Assembly: GCA_046715235.1 (NCBI GenBank)
Contig: JBKJZO010000181.1
Location: 1 to 10,950, forward strand
Reading direction: 5' to 3'
Length of the DNA stretch: 10,950 nucleotides
DNA from: JBKJZO01 sp046715235
Lineage (GTDB): Bacteria; Actinomycetota; Actinomycetes; BP-191
Of the stretch, positions 1 through 8,551 are shown piece by piece; positions within the stretch are counted from its first letter, which is position 1, and the number at the start of each line of letters is the position of its first letter. Both the position numbers and the translations under genes were made by a program. The notes beneath the pieces were generated by a model that saw nothing but the letters and a program-made list of their open reading frames with translations, searched no databases and was not told where the DNA came from.

Positions 1-1376
1 TAGGCCATGCCGTCGCGTTGCACCGCGGTGCGGATGATCTGGGCGGTGTCGTTGGCGCGGGCGAAGTCGTGATAGCCGACGACGCCGCCGTAGATGCCAC
101 GGCGGGTGGGCTCGAGCTCCTCGATGATCTCCATCGCCCGGGGCTTGGGTGCGCCGGACAGCGTGCCGGCCGGGAAGCAGGCAGTCAGTACGTCGAAGGC
201 GCTGCGGTCAGCGGCGACGTCGCCGACCACGGTGGAGACGATGTGCATGATGTGCGAGTAGCGCTCGATCGACATGAAGTCGATGACGTCGACGCTGCCG
301 GGTACGCAGACCCGGCCTAGGTCGTTGCGCCCAAGGTCGACGAGCATGACGTGTTCGCTGCGCTCCTTGGGATCGGCGAGAAGCTCGGCGGCGAGGGCCG
401 CGTCCTGCGCCGGTGTCGCGCCGCGCGGACGGCTGCCGGCGATCGGATGCGTCATCGCGCGGCCGTCAGTCACCTTGACCAGCGCCTCCGGGCTCGAGCC
501 GACGATGTCGAAGTCGTCGAAGTGGAGGAGATACATGTATGGCGACGGGTTGTTGGCCCGCAGCACGCGGTAGATGTCGAGCGGGTCGGCGGAGGTCGGC
601 ATCTCGAAGCGCTGCGACACGACGACCTGGAACGCCTCCCCTGCCCGGATCTCTTCTTTGCAGGACTCGACCCACGACATGAACGTCTCGCTGCCGCAAC
701 GCGAGACGTATTCGGGCACCGCCGTCGGGTCGAACGCCGCGACCGTAGAAGGCGACGGCTGGGCCAGCTCGGTGGCCATCCGGTCGAGCCGGTCGACCGC
801 GTCGGCGTACGCCTCGTCGACTCGCTCGTCGCTGTCGTCCCAGTTGACGGCGTTGGCGATCAGCCAGACCGAGCCGTCGGCGTGGTCGAGCACGGCCAGG
901 TCGGTCGCGAGCATCATCGCCAGCTCGGGCAGGTGCAGATCGTCGACGGTCAGCTCGGGCAGCCGCTCGAGCCGCCGGACGATGTCGTAGGACAGGAAGC
1001 CGACCAGCCCGCCGGTCAGCGGCGGTAGGCCGGGGAGGGGCTCGGTGTGCAGGCGGGTGACGGTCTCGCGCAGTGCCTCCAGCGGGTCGCCACCGGACGG
1101 TACGCCGACGGGCGGGTTGCCCAGCCACACCGCCAAGCCGCCGGCCTCGGTGAGGACGGCGGCCGATCTCGCGCCGACGAACGAGTACCGCGACCAGACG
1201 CCGCCGTGCTCAGCCGACTCGAGCAGGAAAGTGCCCGCACGGTCGCCGGCGAGCTTGCGGTAGACGCCGATGGGCGTCTCCGCATCGGCGAGCAGCCGTC
1301 GTACGACGGGGATCACTCGGCGATCCTTCGCCAGCTCGCGAAACCCCTCGAGATCGGGGCTGGCTGCGGCTGTCAC
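1..1376 (-). CDS. trpE: Anthranilate synthase component I, 3' end cut off by the window
   Basis: Anthranilate synthase large subunit converts chorismate to anthranilate, using ammonia from the TrpG glutaminase, as the first step of tryptophan synthesis in the cytoplasm. The first 458 residues are in the window; family members are about 500, so roughly the last 50 are missing. Visible motifs are LLES at residues 51-54 (tryptophan feedback site), PIAGSRPRG at 311-319, EHVMLVDLGRND at 341-352, HIMHIVSTV at 375-383, FPAGTLSGAPKPRAMEI at 401-417 and GIYGG at 427-431. Ala at position 313 (PIAG) fits anthranilate synthase, whereas aminodeoxychorismate synthase (PabB) has Lys there (PIKG). The start is a GTG at 1376 that shares GTGA with the hisI stop, so translation is probably coupled to hisI. 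No trp leader peptide or attenuator can fit at this start. The intact LLES motif suggests normal feedback inhibition. Confidence 0.96.
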   Translation of the reverse strand, partial: MTAAASPDLEGFRELAKDRRVIPVVRRLLADAETPIGVYRKLAGDRAGTFLLESAEHGGVWSRYSFVGARSAAVLTEAGGLAVWLGNPPVGVPSGGDPLEALRETVTRLHTEPLPGLPPLTGGLVGFLSYDIVRRLERLPELTVDDLHLPELAMMLATDLAVLDHADGSVWLIANAVNWDDSDERVDEAYADAVDRLDRMATELAQPSPSTVAAFDPTAVPEYVSRCGSETFMSWVESCKEEIRAGEAFQVVVSQRFEMPTSADPLDIYRVLRANNPSPYMYLLHFDDFDIVGSSPEALVKVTDGRAMTHPIAGSRPRGATPAQDAALAAELLADPKERSEHVMLVDLGRNDLGRVCVPGSVDVIDFMSIERYSHIMHIVSTVVGDVAADRSAFDVLTACFPAGTLSGAPKPRAMEIIEELEPTRRGIYGGVVGYHDFARANDTAQIIRTAVQRDGMA

Positions 1377-1759
1377 GGTGCGCCCACGACCGTGGGGAGC
1401 ACGTCGGCGTCCCAGCAGGTGCGGTCGCCGGTGTGACACGCGCCGCCGAGTTGGTCAACGCGCACGAGCACGGCGTCGCCGTCGCAGTCGAGGGCGACCG
1501 ACTTGACCCACTGTTGATGGCCGGATGTCTCGCCCTTGACCCAGTACTCCTGGCGGGAGCGACTCCAGTAGGTGCAGCGCCCGGTCGTCAGCGTGCGGTG
1601 CAGAGCTTCGTCATCCATCCAGCCGAGCATCAGCACCTCACCCGAGTCGAACTGCTGCGCGATCGCGGGGACCAGTCCGTTGGGGTCGCGCTTGAGGCGC
1701 GCGGCGATCTCGTGGTCGAGCTCGGAGGGGGTTCGTGGGTCGTTGGCCATGCGCGCCAT
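1373..1759 (-). CDS. hisI: Phosphoribosyl-AMP cyclohydrolase
   Basis: HisI opens the adenine ring of phosphoribosyl-AMP (third step of histidine synthesis); it is a zinc- and magnesium-dependent cytoplasmic homodimer. The 128-residue protein is the cyclohydrolase domain only, with no fused HisE pyrophosphohydrolase, as is usual in actinobacteria. Motifs seen are GWMDDEAL at residues 46-53, YWSRSRQ at 64-70, WVKGETSGH at 73-81, the magnesium-site cluster DCDGD at 91-95, and ACHTGDRTCW at 107-116 with zinc-ligand cysteines 108 and 115. A third ligand is expected at Cys92. Two start codons are possible, ATG at 1759 or ATG at 1750 (MANDP...). Neither has a recognisable Shine-Dalgarno sequence. 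The gene follows the PAS/GGDEF gene after 18 bases and overlaps trpE by 4. It is separated from the rest of the his genes by three unrelated genes. Confidence 0.95.
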   Translation of the reverse strand: MARMANDPRTPSELDHEIAARLKRDPNGLVPAIAQQFDSGEVLMLGWMDDEALHRTLTTGRCTYWSRSRQEYWVKGETSGHQQWVKSVALDCDGDAVLVRVDQLGGACHTGDRTCWDADVLPTVVGAP

Positions 1760-1777
1760 TGTGCCGTGTCGGCCAAG

Positions 1778-2713
1778 CTAGTTTTCGCCAGGCATCCGGG
1801 CCACGGCATCGGCGGCGGCGAGCAGCCCGGGCACGTCGCGGGCGTCGAACGGGAAGACGCCGAGCCCGACCCGCGGCACGAGATGAACCTCCGCATTTCC
1901 GACCGTGAACGCCGACTCCATCGCCCGCTCGACCTTCTTGGCGACGACAACGCCACTGGCTCGCGACCATTCCTCGAGGCCATAGCCCGAGCCGGCTCGC
2001 AGCTCCGGCATCACCAGCAGGAAGTCGTCGTCGAGCCGGCCGAGCAGGTCGCCGGCGCGCAGGGAACCGCGGATCCGGTGCGCCGCGTCGGACAGCAGGC
2101 GGTCGGCGGCCGAATCGCCCGCGCTCTCCCGCTGGCCGGCGTACCCGTCGAGATGGATGAGCATGGCGGCCATTGCGACATCGGTCTGCGCGCTCGCCCG
2201 GTCGAGGGCCAACCGCAATTGCTCCTCCAGCGCTGAGCGGTTGAGCAGGCCCGTCACGGGGTCCTGCGTTGCGTGGCCCTCGATCTCACGGCGCCGCTTG
2301 CGATGGTCGGCGGCGTCGACGGCCCAGGCCGCCCAGCCGACGACGATGCCAGCGTGGTCGACGACGGCAGTGCGGTCGAGTACGACCGCGATGCGCTCAC
2401 CGTCGGGCCGGACGATCGCGATGTCGCTGTGCACGCGCTGCCCGCTCAGGACAGTGGCCAGTTCGCCGGCGAACTGCTCGCGCGCGTCGCGATGCACGAC
2501 GACTGCACCGAACTCGTGACCGGCGACGTCGGCGTACGGCCGTCCGAAGAGCTCTTCGGCCTGCCGGTTCCAGAAGAGGATGCGGTCGGCGCCGTCAGCG
2601 GCGACGACGGCCGCGGACAGACTGGCCAGCACCAGATCGAGCACCTGGTTGCGGCCGTCGGCCCCGGCGCCGGGAACGTCGCTCGCGTGTTCATCCGTCG
2701 TCACGAAATCCAC
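1778..2713 (-). CDS. PAS domain protein with degenerate GGDEF domain
   Basis: A soluble 311-residue protein with no predicted membrane segment. Residues ~25-135 resemble a PAS sensor domain (ILFWNRQAEELFG at 45-57, VAGHEF at 63-68, IVRPDGER at 100-107). After a short charged linker, residues ~148-310 resemble a diguanylate cyclase (GGDEF) domain. DPVTGLLNR at 151-159 and the metal-site Asp189 are kept. The active-site motif, however, reads RLDDDF (226-231) instead of RxGGDEF: both glycines are gone and one residue is missing. The ND..GH region reads ES..GD, and the usual final A-K helix is cut short (ADAVARMPGEN). RAGD at 219-222 matches the RxxD inhibitory c-di-GMP site, although it is 4 rather than 5 residues from the motif. 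I infer loss of cyclase activity and possibly a nucleotide-binding or purely structural role. The start is a GTG at 2713; an in-frame TAG lies about 36 bases upstream with no other start between. A GTG three codons downstream is an alternative. The shine-Dalgarno signal is poor. Confidence 0.85.
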   Translation of the reverse strand: MDFVTTDEHASDVPGAGADGRNQVLDLVLASLSAAVVAADGADRILFWNRQAEELFGRPYADVAGHEFGAVVVHRDAREQFAGELATVLSGQRVHSDIAIVRPDGERIAVVLDRTAVVDHAGIVVGWAAWAVDAADHRKRRREIEGHATQDPVTGLLNRSALEEQLRLALDRASAQTDVAMAAMLIHLDGYAGQRESAGDSAADRLLSDAAHRIRGSLRAGDLLGRLDDDFLLVMPELRAGSGYGLEEWSRASGVVVAKKVERAMESAFTVGNAEVHLVPRVGLGVFPFDARDVPGLLAAADAVARMPGEN

Positions 2714-2782
2714 CTCACCGCGGGGGGCGATTGCCGTCGCGACACTCTACGAGACACGCTCGACCATACGTGCGTCTCCTGA
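2714..2782 (-). other. 69-base gap with hairpin and tiny ORF
   Basis: This is the longest non-coding gap in the window, between the second exporter gene and the PAS/GGDEF gene. It holds an imperfect inverted repeat (2751-2758 against 2769-2778, 8 pairs with a 2-base bulge and a 10-base loop). There is also a six-codon reading frame, MVERVS, at 2767-2747. That frame is preceded at 7 bases by AGGAGA (2780-2775), which lies partly within the hairpin arm. No T-run follows the hairpin on the transcribed strand, so a rho-independent terminator is not supported. No promoter could be recognised with confidence. Whether any of this is functional is unknown. Confidence 0.35.
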
Positions 2783-4576
2783 TCAACGCGCGCGCGCCAT
2801 CCAGCTGGCGTAGAGATCGGCGTACACACCTGGTACGCCGGCGAGCTCGGAGTGCGTGCCGCGCTGGACGATCCGGCCGCGGTCGAAGACGAGCACCTCG
2901 TCGGCGACCTCTGCGGTCGACATGCGGTGGGCGATGGTGACCTCGGTGCGGCCCTCGGCGAGTCGCTCGAGGGCGCGTTGCAGCCTGACCTCGGTCGCCG
3001 GGTCGACAGCGGAGGTGGCCTCGTCGAGCACGAGTACGTCCGGATCGGCGACATAGGCACGCACGAGGGCGACCAGCTGGCGCTCGCCGACCGAGAGCGC
3101 GTCGCCGCGTTCGCCGACCCGCGTCCCGACGCCGGCCGGCAAGGTCTCGAGCCAGTCGGCTAGACCCACGTCGGTGAACGCCGTCGCCACCTGCTCGTCG
3201 CTGAGATCGCCGCGACCGTGCCGAACGTTGTCGGCGATGGACGAATCGAACAACATGCCGTCCTGCGGCACCATCACGACACGGCTGCGCAGGTCGCGGA
3301 AGGCGACGTTGCGCAGCGGCACTCCGCCGAGGGTGACGACGCCCACGGTCGGGTCCATCAACCGCGTCAGCAGCTTGGCGAACGTGGTCTTGCCAGACCC
3401 GGTCTCGCCGACGACGGCGACCTTTCGCCGTGGCCCGATGTCGACACTCACGTCGTGCAGCACCTGCGGGCCCGTGGGGTAGCGGAAGCAGACGCCGTCG
3501 AAACGCGCGCCGAGCGGTCCTGCGGGCAACGCCGTGACCTGACCGTCGCTCGCGGGGTCGGCAACGTCGGGGACGACGTCGAGGATGTCGAGCACGCGAC
3601 GCCACCCGGCGACGGCGCTCTGGGCTTCGTTGAGGATCTCCGTCGACAGCTGGACGGGCTGCACGAACAGCGAGACGAGGAATAGGAAGGCGATCAGCTC
3701 CCCTTCGCTCAGCCCGCTATCGGCACCGAGGAGCACCCCGGCGATGACGACGCCGGCGACGGCGACCGCCGCGAACACCTCGCCGAGCGAGAACATCACC
3801 GACGACACCCGCGTCGCCGACAGCTCCGCGGCCGCATGGCCGTCGATGGCCGAATCGACACGGGTCGCGGTACGCCGCTCCACGCCGTACGCGCGGATGA
3901 CCGGCGCAGCGACGACGCTCTCCGCGATGGCGCCGAGCATCTCGCCCACCCGCTGGCGCACGACGCCGTACCGCTGGGCCAGCACCGACTGGATTCGGCG
4001 CAACAGCCACACGAGGGGAAGGAAAGTGACGATGACAAGCACCGTGAGCTGCCAGCTGTAGAAGAGCATCAGCACAGTTGCCAGCGCGAGCTGGGCAACG
4101 CTGACGATCAGGTGCACACCGCCGTGGTTCATGAACTCGCTGACCGCGTCGACGTCGGCCGTCACTCTCGACACCAGCGTGCCCCGTCGCTCCGTCGCCT
4201 GATGCAGCACCGACAGATCGTGGATGTGCCGGAAAGCCTTGGCCCGTAAGGCGGACAAGGCGGTCTCGCTCGACCTGGCGAGCCGCGCGTTGGTCAGGTA
4301 GCCGGCGAAACCGGTGACCACTAGCGCAACCGCGGCGAGAGCAACGGCGCGCCGGACCATGGCGACGTCGACGCCGCCGTCGCGCAGCCCGTGGTCGATC
4401 GTCTGCTGCACGGTGATGGGCACGACAACGCGCCCCGCGGTAGCGATCAGCGCGAAGCACAGCGTGAGCAGGAACCCGCTGCGGAACTCCGGAGTCAGCC
4501 GGAGGCCGCGCAGGAAGGTTCGCCACAGCTCCCGGCCGCTGGGCCGGCCCGCCACGTCAACTGCCTGAGCGGTCAT
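2783..4576 (-). CDS. ABC exporter half-transporter, consensus-ATPase subunit with degenerate signature
   Basis: A 597-residue type IV (MsbA/MdlB-like) ABC exporter half: an N-terminal six-helix membrane domain (helices about 34-54, 74-96, 155-173, 176-194, 260-284, 290-310) followed by an ATPase domain (~355-595). Walker A is GETGSGKT at 390-397, the Q-loop is Q438, Walker B is VLVLD at 514-518 with catalytic Glu519, and the switch His550 is in IAHRMST. The signature is LSVGE at 494-498 instead of LSGGQ, so this subunit offers a defective signature to its partner. It has intact catalytic residues of its own. Its ATG at 4576 overlaps the stop of the upstream half-transporter gene (ATGA), which fits equal synthesis of two subunits of a heterodimer. 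Substrate is unknown. Nothing in the sequence links it to histidine or tryptophan other than its position in the operon. Confidence 0.93.
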   Translation of the reverse strand: MTAQAVDVAGRPSGRELWRTFLRGLRLTPEFRSGFLLTLCFALIATAGRVVVPITVQQTIDHGLRDGGVDVAMVRRAVALAAVALVVTGFAGYLTNARLARSSETALSALRAKAFRHIHDLSVLHQATERRGTLVSRVTADVDAVSEFMNHGGVHLIVSVAQLALATVLMLFYSWQLTVLVIVTFLPLVWLLRRIQSVLAQRYGVVRQRVGEMLGAIAESVVAAPVIRAYGVERRTATRVDSAIDGHAAAELSATRVSSVMFSLGEVFAAVAVAGVVIAGVLLGADSGLSEGELIAFLFLVSLFVQPVQLSTEILNEAQSAVAGWRRVLDILDVVPDVADPASDGQVTALPAGPLGARFDGVCFRYPTGPQVLHDVSVDIGPRRKVAVVGETGSGKTTFAKLLTRLMDPTVGVVTLGGVPLRNVAFRDLRSRVVMVPQDGMLFDSSIADNVRHGRGDLSDEQVATAFTDVGLADWLETLPAGVGTRVGERGDALSVGERQLVALVRAYVADPDVLVLDEATSAVDPATEVRLQRALERLAEGRTEVTIAHRMSTAEVADEVLVFDRGRIVQRGTHSELAGVPGVYADLYASWMARAR

Positions 4577-6396
4577 GCGACCGACTCGGTTTCGCCGTCG
4601 TATAGGTCGTCTCCGGCATCGTCACCGGCCGGCTTGGGCTTGTCGTACGCCGTGATCAGGCGCGCGTAGGCAGGTTCGCGGGCCAGCAACTCCTCGTGCG
4701 TGCCCCGGTCGAGCACGCGGCCGTTCTCGACGTAGACGATCTCGTCGGCCAGGGCGATGGTGGCGCTGCGGTAGGCGACCACGACCAGCGTCATCGGATG
4801 TTCCGCGGCTGCCAGGCCACCGAGGATCGCCGCCTCGACCTGCGGGTCGACACTGGAGGTCGCGTCGTCAAGCACCAGCAAGCGCGGTCGGCGTACCAGC
4901 GCCCGAGCCAGTGCGACCCGCTGCCGCTGACCCCCCGACAGCGAGGTACCGCGCTCCCCGACGAAGGTGTCGTAACCGTCGGGGAGCGCCTCGATGAACC
5001 TGTCGGCCTGCGCGAGCCGCGCCGCCGCGTGCAGGTCGGCGTCGGGGACCGGCAGACCGAGCGTGATGTTGCCGCGAACGGTGTCGTCGAAGACGAACGC
5101 CTGCTGCGGCACGAACGCCGCATGCCGGGCCAGAGCGCCGAAGGACAGCTCGCGCAGGTCGTGCCCGTCGAGCTCGATGACACCCGAGTCGGGTTCGACC
5201 AGGCGCAGCAGCAGCGACGCCAGTGTCGACTTGCCGGCACCTGTCGGCCCGACGATCGCGACCGTCGTACCGGCCCGGATACTGATGTCGATGCCCTGCA
5301 GGGTCGGCGCGTCGGCGTAGGCGAAATCGACCGCGCGTACCTCGAGCTGTGCCGGCGCTTCGGTGACAGGCAGGTCGTTGGTGCCGTGGGCCAGTTCGCC
5401 GGTCGCCTGCAGGACCCGGTCGACGCGGTCCCAGCCGACGACTGCCCTGGGCAGGTCGCCGAGAACCCAGCCGAGCGCTCGAACGGGAAGTGCGAGCAGC
5501 GTGAAGAGGTACGCGGCCTTGACGAGGTCACCCGGCGGCAGATCGGCCGAGGCGACGCGCTGCGAACCGATGAGCAACACGATCAGCACGCCCGCGGTTG
5601 GCAGAGTCTCGATGATCGGATCGAACACGGCCCGGATCCGCCCGACCGCGATCAGCTCGTTGCGCAGTACGTCGGACCGCTCGCGGAAGCGCTGGGTCTC
5701 CGCACCCTCCCGGCCGAGCGTCTTGACGACCAGGGCGGCATCGAAGCTCTCGTGGGCGACTCGTGAGACCTCGCCGCGCAGATGCTGCGCGCGCATCGCC
5801 CGCGGCTTGATGCGCAGGTTGAATCGCCAGTTGACGATCGCGATGGCCGGGAAGATCAACAGCGCGACCAGAGCCAGCCGCCAGTCGGTGGCCAGCAGCA
5901 CCCCGATCGTGGCCACCAGCATCACGACAACACCGATCGACAACGGCAGCGGGTTGATCGGCCAGAACATCGACGAGATGTCGGAGTTGGCCGTCGACAG
6001 CAGCTCGCCGGTCGAGTGCTGCTGGTGCCACGCGAGCGGGAGGCGCAGGTACTGGCGGGTCAGCCGGCGGCGGAAATCGGCCTGCATCGTCACGAGCATC
6101 ATGCTGGCGAAGTAGCGCCGGGCGATGATGCCCGCGGCCTTGACCACCGCGACGGCCACGATGGCGCCGGCCGCCGCCGCGAGTGTGCCGTTGCCGACGC
6201 GGCCCTGCCGGAAGGACGGCACGATCACCGTGTCGGTGACGCGGCCGAACACGACCGCCGACGCGATCGTCATGGCTGCGTAGACCGCCGCGCCCGTGAC
6301 GGAGATCGCGAACGGCCTGGGCGCACCCTTGATGCAAAGCCAGATCAACCGCATGCCGCGACGCATGACGTTGGGATCGAATTCGGGCTCGGCCAT
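4573..6396 (-). CDS. ABC exporter half-transporter, degenerate-ATPase subunit with normal signature
   Basis: An exporter half of 607 residues from ATG 6396; a GTG directly before it at 6399 is an equally possible start. Residue numbers here count from that GTG. The membrane domain covers ~30-320 (helices about 31-53, 74-94, 151-169, 173-190, 262-282, 292-314) and the ATPase domain ~350-585. Walker A is GPTGAGKS at 384-391, followed by Q-loop Gln432/433, signature LSGGQ at 487-491 (canonical) and Walker B LLVLD at 507-511. The catalytic Glu is replaced by Asp512 (LDDATSSVD), and the switch His is replaced by Tyr543 (VAYRSAT). These changes are typical of the degenerate member of heterodimeric exporters such as TM287/288 or BmrC/BmrD. 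The C-terminus is an acidic tail (586-608). The gene begins 42-45 bases after hisF, with no promoter or terminator recognised in the gap, and overlaps the next half-transporter by ATGA. Confidence 0.93.
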   Translation of the reverse strand: MAEPEFDPNVMRRGMRLIWLCIKGAPRPFAISVTGAAVYAAMTIASAVVFGRVTDTVIVPSFRQGRVGNGTLAAAAGAIVAVAVVKAAGIIARRYFASMMLVTMQADFRRRLTRQYLRLPLAWHQQHSTGELLSTANSDISSMFWPINPLPLSIGVVVMLVATIGVLLATDWRLALVALLIFPAIAIVNWRFNLRIKPRAMRAQHLRGEVSRVAHESFDAALVVKTLGREGAETQRFRERSDVLRNELIAVGRIRAVFDPIIETLPTAGVLIVLLIGSQRVASADLPPGDLVKAAYLFTLLALPVRALGWVLGDLPRAVVGWDRVDRVLQATGELAHGTNDLPVTEAPAQLEVRAVDFAYADAPTLQGIDISIRAGTTVAIVGPTGAGKSTLASLLLRLVEPDSGVIELDGHDLRELSFGALARHAAFVPQQAFVFDDTVRGNITLGLPVPDADLHAAARLAQADRFIEALPDGYDTFVGERGTSLSGGQRQRVALARALVRRPRLLVLDDATSSVDPQVEAAILGGLAAAEHPMTLVVVAYRSATIALADEIVYVENGRVLDRGTHEELLAREPAYARLITAYDKPKPAGDDAGDDLYDGETESVA

Positions 6397-6441
6397 CACC
6401 TCGACCGTACCTGCCGAGTCAGCGGGCGGCCGAACGAGTTG

Positions 6442-7196
<755 letters not shown>

Positions 7197-7200
<4 letters not shown>

Positions 7201-7919
7201 CGCGCGACCTCAAGCGCCTCTTCAAGGGTGAATGCCTTGGCGTACAAGGCTTTCCCGACGATCGCGCCTTCGACTCCGATGCCGGTGAGCTCGCGGAGGA
7301 CCCGCAGGTCGTCGAGCGACGAGACGCCGCCACTCGCGACCACTGGACGGTCGGTTGCGGCACACACCGAGCGGAGCAGCTCGACGTTGGGGCCGGTCAG
7401 CGTGCCGTCACGGTTGACGTCGGTCACGACGTACCGCGAGCAGCCGTCAGTATCGAGCCGGGCAAGAACGTCGAAGAGCTCGCCGCCCTCCTTGGTCCAG
7501 CCGCGCGCGGCGAGCGTGGTGCCGCGGACGTCGAGGCCGACGGCGACCCGGTCGCCGTACCGTGCGATCGCGGAGCGTACCCAGTCGGGCGACTCGAGCG
7601 CCGCTGTACCCAGGTTGACCCGCGCGCAGCCAGTGGCGAGTGCGGCGTCGAGCGATGCGTCGTCGCGGATGCCGCCCGACATCTCGACCGCGACGTCGAG
7701 TTTGCCGACCACTGACGCGAGCAGTTCGCGGTTGCTGCCGCGGCCGAACGCGGCGTCGAGGTCGACAAGGTGGATCCACTCGGCGCCGGAGTTCTGCCAG
7801 GCGAGCGCGGCCTCGAGCGGGTCGCCGTACGACGTCTCGCTGCCCGCCTCACCCTGGACGAGACGGACGGCCTGACCGGCCGCGACATCGACGGCGGGGT
7901 ACAGCACCAACTTGCTCAT
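7197..7919 (-). CDS. priA: Bifunctional HisA/TrpF isomerase (PriA)
   Basis: Phosphoribosyl isomerase A. In actinobacteria this enzyme isomerises both ProFAR (histidine pathway, HisA reaction) and phosphoribosylanthranilate (tryptophan pathway, TrpF reaction), replacing a separate trpF. The protein is 240 residues, a (beta/alpha)8 barrel. Catalytic Asp11 (YPAVDV) and Asp130 (VGLDVRG) are present, as are Arg19, Ser81 (MSGGIRDD), Trp141 (ARGWTKEGG) and Thr166 (VVTDVNRDG). Ser81 and Thr166 are at the positions described for Streptomyces PriA dual-substrate activity. Bifunctionality is inferred from these residues and from the family. The start is ATG at 7919, chosen because it gives the conserved MSKLVLYPAVDV start and overlaps the hisH stop (ATGA). 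The frame stays open further upstream, but that part lies inside hisH. The stop overlaps hisF by GTGA. Confidence 0.96.
7208..7211 (-). promoter_or_regulatory. Ribosome binding site of hisF
   Basis: GAGG on the minus strand, 7 bases before the GTG at 7200 and inside the end of priA. It supports the GTG start that gives the GTGA overlap and the family's normal N-terminus (MSVAIRIIPCLD). Confidence 0.6.
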
Positions 7920-8551
7920 GACAGGGTCCCCAACCAGTTCTCCAGCAGATGCGCGCCGACGTCGCCTGACTTCTCGGGGTGAAACTGCGCCGCGCTGACC
8001 TGCCCGGTCTCGATGACGGCGGCGAACCGGCTGCCGTGCTCGGACCAGCCCGCCACCTCGGCGATGTCGAACTCCGCGGGCGCGCCGACGCACGCGGCGT
8101 ACGAGTGCACGAAGTAGAAACGCTCGTCGGCGCCGATGCCCGCGAGCAACCTCGAGTCGGGACGTGCAGTGACGGTGTTCCAGCCCATGTGCGGCAGCAC
8201 GGCGGCGTCGCGCAGCAGGCGAATCGTTCCTGGCAGCACCGCCAAGCCCTTGAAGCGCCCCTGGCCCTCCTGGCTGTCGTCGAAGAGCACCTGCATGCCC
8301 ACGCACAGGCCGAGCACCGGCCGGTCGCGGGCGACCCGGTCACCGATCACCGCCCGGCCGCCGACCTCCTCGATGCCGGCCATGCACCCGTCGAAGGAGC
8401 CGACCCCCGGGACGACGAGGCCGTCAGCGCGCACCGCGGCGACCTGATCGGAGGTCACCTCGACGTCGGCGCCCACCCGCTCGAGAGCCCGTTGCGCCGA
8501 CCGCAGATTGCCTGAGCCGTAGTCGTAGACGACGACCTTCGGCTTACTCAT
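7916..8551 (-). CDS. hisH: Imidazole glycerol phosphate synthase glutaminase subunit
   Basis: HisH is the class I glutamine amidotransferase subunit that supplies ammonia to HisF through the barrel. The 211-residue protein has the catalytic triad Cys83 (GLCVGMQ), His191 and Glu193 (QFHPEKS). It also has the oxyanion-loop region VPGVGSFDG at 47-55 and LPHMGWN at 119-125. The start at ATG 8551 gives MSKPKVVVYDYGSGN, the normal family N-terminus. An upstream in-frame start at 8587 would add 12 residues inside the small membrane gene and is unlikely. The start overlaps the end of the 62-residue gene by 8 bases (ATGAGTAA), and the stop overlaps priA by 4. Shine-Dalgarno is weak, so coupling to the upstream small gene probably matters. 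Confidence 0.97.
   Translation of the reverse strand: MSKPKVVVYDYGSGNLRSAQRALERVGADVEVTSDQVAAVRADGLVVPGVGSFDGCMAGIEEVGGRAVIGDRVARDRPVLGLCVGMQVLFDDSQEGQGRFKGLAVLPGTIRLLRDAAVLPHMGWNTVTARPDSRLLAGIGADERFYFVHSYAACVGAPAEFDIAEVAGWSEHGSRFAAVIETGQVSAAQFHPEKSGDVGAHLLENWLGTLS

Noticed and set aside
466..1285. Minus-strand open frames within the trpE region (466-1128 and 1016-1285)
   Set aside because: They are out of frame with the GTG-initiated trpE frame, which is open from 1376 to the left edge and carries all TrpE motifs; the others are Arg/Ala-rich shadows.
1..1376. Possibility that the left-edge gene is pabB rather than trpE
   Set aside because: PIAG (Ala at the position of the PabB lysine), the LLES feedback motif and the linkage to hisI all favour TrpE.
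4696..5766. A 356-codon plus-strand open frame opposite the first exporter gene, and similar shorter ones at 1433-2236 and 8831-9670
   Set aside because: Antisense shadows of conserved genes; no motifs, ribosome sites or gap to themselves.
6400..6441. Terminator or promoter between hisF and the first exporter gene
   Set aside because: No GC-rich inverted repeat with a T-run and no convincing -35/-10 pair could be seen on the transcribed strand; read-through is more likely.
7920..8306. N-terminally extended priA reaching 8306
   Set aside because: The extra residues lie inside hisH and lack family similarity; the ATG at 7919 gives the conserved N-terminus and the ATGA overlap.
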